NCBI RefSeq assembly: GCF_024349785.1
Contig: NZ_AP018817.1
Coordinates: 2,201,501-2,265,500 of the forward strand
Source: Sphingomonas bisphenolicum
GTDB lineage: Bacteria > Pseudomonadota > Alphaproteobacteria > Sphingomonadales > Sphingomonadaceae
Direction: 5' to 3'
Length of the DNA stretch: 64,000 bases
Part shown: positions 63,688 to 64,000 of the stretch, piece after piece
Numbering within the stretch: the stretch's first letter is position 1
Layout of the letters: the number at the start of each line of letters is the position of its first letter
Program-made: the position numbers and the translations under genes
The notes under the pieces: generated by a model
The model's input: only the letters and a program-made list of their open reading frames with translations
Databases searched by the model: none
Told to the model about the DNA's origin: nothing

Positions 63688-64000
63688 ATGCAGGACGTTT
63701 CACCTTTCAGGAATGCGGCGCAGCGCGAGACGGACAGGGCGGCCAAGCGGGACGCGGTGTTGCGCGCCGCCGTCCGGATGTTCAACGAACGCGGATTTTT
63801 CGCGACGTCGCTCGATGACGTCGCGGCCAGTCTCGGCATCTCCAAGCGCACCATCTATCATTATCTGGCGAACAAGGATCAGGTGCTGCTGGAATGCGTG
63901 ACCATCGGATTGCAACAATTGCTGCAGGCGGCGGAAGAGGCGCGTGCCGAATCGGGCAATGGCCGTGATCGCCTCATGAAGTTCCTGCGCCGTTATGCCG
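63688..64000 (+). CDS. TetR family transcriptional regulator (3' partial)
   Basis: First 104 residues of a TetR regulator; the gene continues past the window. A basic AKRDAVLRAAVRMFNERGFFATSLDDVAASLGISKRTIYHYLANKDQVLL stretch forms the helix-turn-helix (about residues 19-68). It is divergent from the acyl-CoA dehydrogenase operon and differs from the two island TetR proteins. Likely represses that operon and itself through the 63635 palindrome and is released by an acyl-CoA. Confidence 0.85.
   Translation, partial: MQDVSPFRNAAQRETDRAAKRDAVLRAAVRMFNERGFFATSLDDVAASLGISKRTIYHYLANKDQVLLECVTIGLQQLLQAAEEARAESGNGRDRLMKFLRRYA

Overview
The window comes from a high-GC alphaproteobacterium, almost certainly a sphingomonad (Sphingobium/Novosphingobium/Sphingomonas type). 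The signs are large catabolic TonB-dependent receptors, many SDR and luciferase-like flavoprotein genes, two membrane PQQ dehydrogenases, and long operons chained by ATGA start/stop overlaps. There are no rRNA or tRNA genes, no CRISPR array and no intact insertion sequence.

Positions 1-42.5 kb form a catabolic island whose enzymes look like those for cyclic terpenoids or related alicyclic ketones. A leftward operon (11365 to 2061) starts with a limonene-monooxygenase-like flavoprotein and a limonene-epoxide-hydrolase-like protein. It continues with an SMR-like protein, an SDR, a PQQ dehydrogenase, a cupin, an Old Yellow Enzyme, an SDR, an alpha/beta hydrolase and an SDR. Next come a second PQQ dehydrogenase, a TonB receptor, another luciferase-like flavoprotein with an HSL-type esterase, a TetR regulator, MFS and SDR genes, and a clear relative of P450cam (CYP101) with a crotonase. 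A second, near-duplicate TetR follows, then an NTF2-like protein, a relative of the diketocamphane (type II Baeyer-Villiger) monooxygenases, an SDR and a second TonB receptor. From 31.2 to 37.7 kb an operon encodes a biotin carboxyl carrier, biotin carboxylase, a degenerate carrier without the biotin lysine, 3-hydroxyacyl-CoA dehydrogenase, crotonase, BioB and a nitronate-monooxygenase-like flavoprotein. The missing carboxyltransferase may be the partial gene at the left edge (1-1442). A leftward operon (42065 to 37704) has a two-subunit 3-oxoacid CoA-transferase, a crotonase, a frameshifted CaiB/BaiF CoA-transferase and a quinone reductase.

Eight copies of a 17-bp palindrome, TCCGA-N7-TCGGA, lie only in intergenic regions, upstream of most of these operons. 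They are the probable operators of the two TetR paralogues and tie the island into one regulon.

Positions 42.8-48.9 kb hold a tricarboxylate (probably citrate) uptake module: TctE/TctD-like two-component system, orphan periplasmic binding protein, OprP-type porin and CitMHS symporter. Positions 49.3-56.6 kb hold hydrolase genes, XapX, a YtcJ-type amidohydrolase with a cysteine-rich tail, DoxX, a porin broken by a 17-bp tandem duplication, YoaK and a LysR regulator. A shared motif (ATTCYAT-N4-TCGAAC-N15-AT) sits before the first gene, before yoaK and before lysR. YaaA and a small SDR follow. The right end is a leftward CoA operon (63533 to 58272): an SDR stub, acyl-CoA dehydrogenase, APH-like kinase, crotonase, thiolase and a nitronate-monooxygenase-like gene, with a divergent TetR gene cut by the window edge. 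Its kinase/dehydrogenase pair suggests 4-hydroxyacyl-CoA processing.

Functional names come from motifs and remembered family sequences; no search was run, and the actual growth substrate is not determined.
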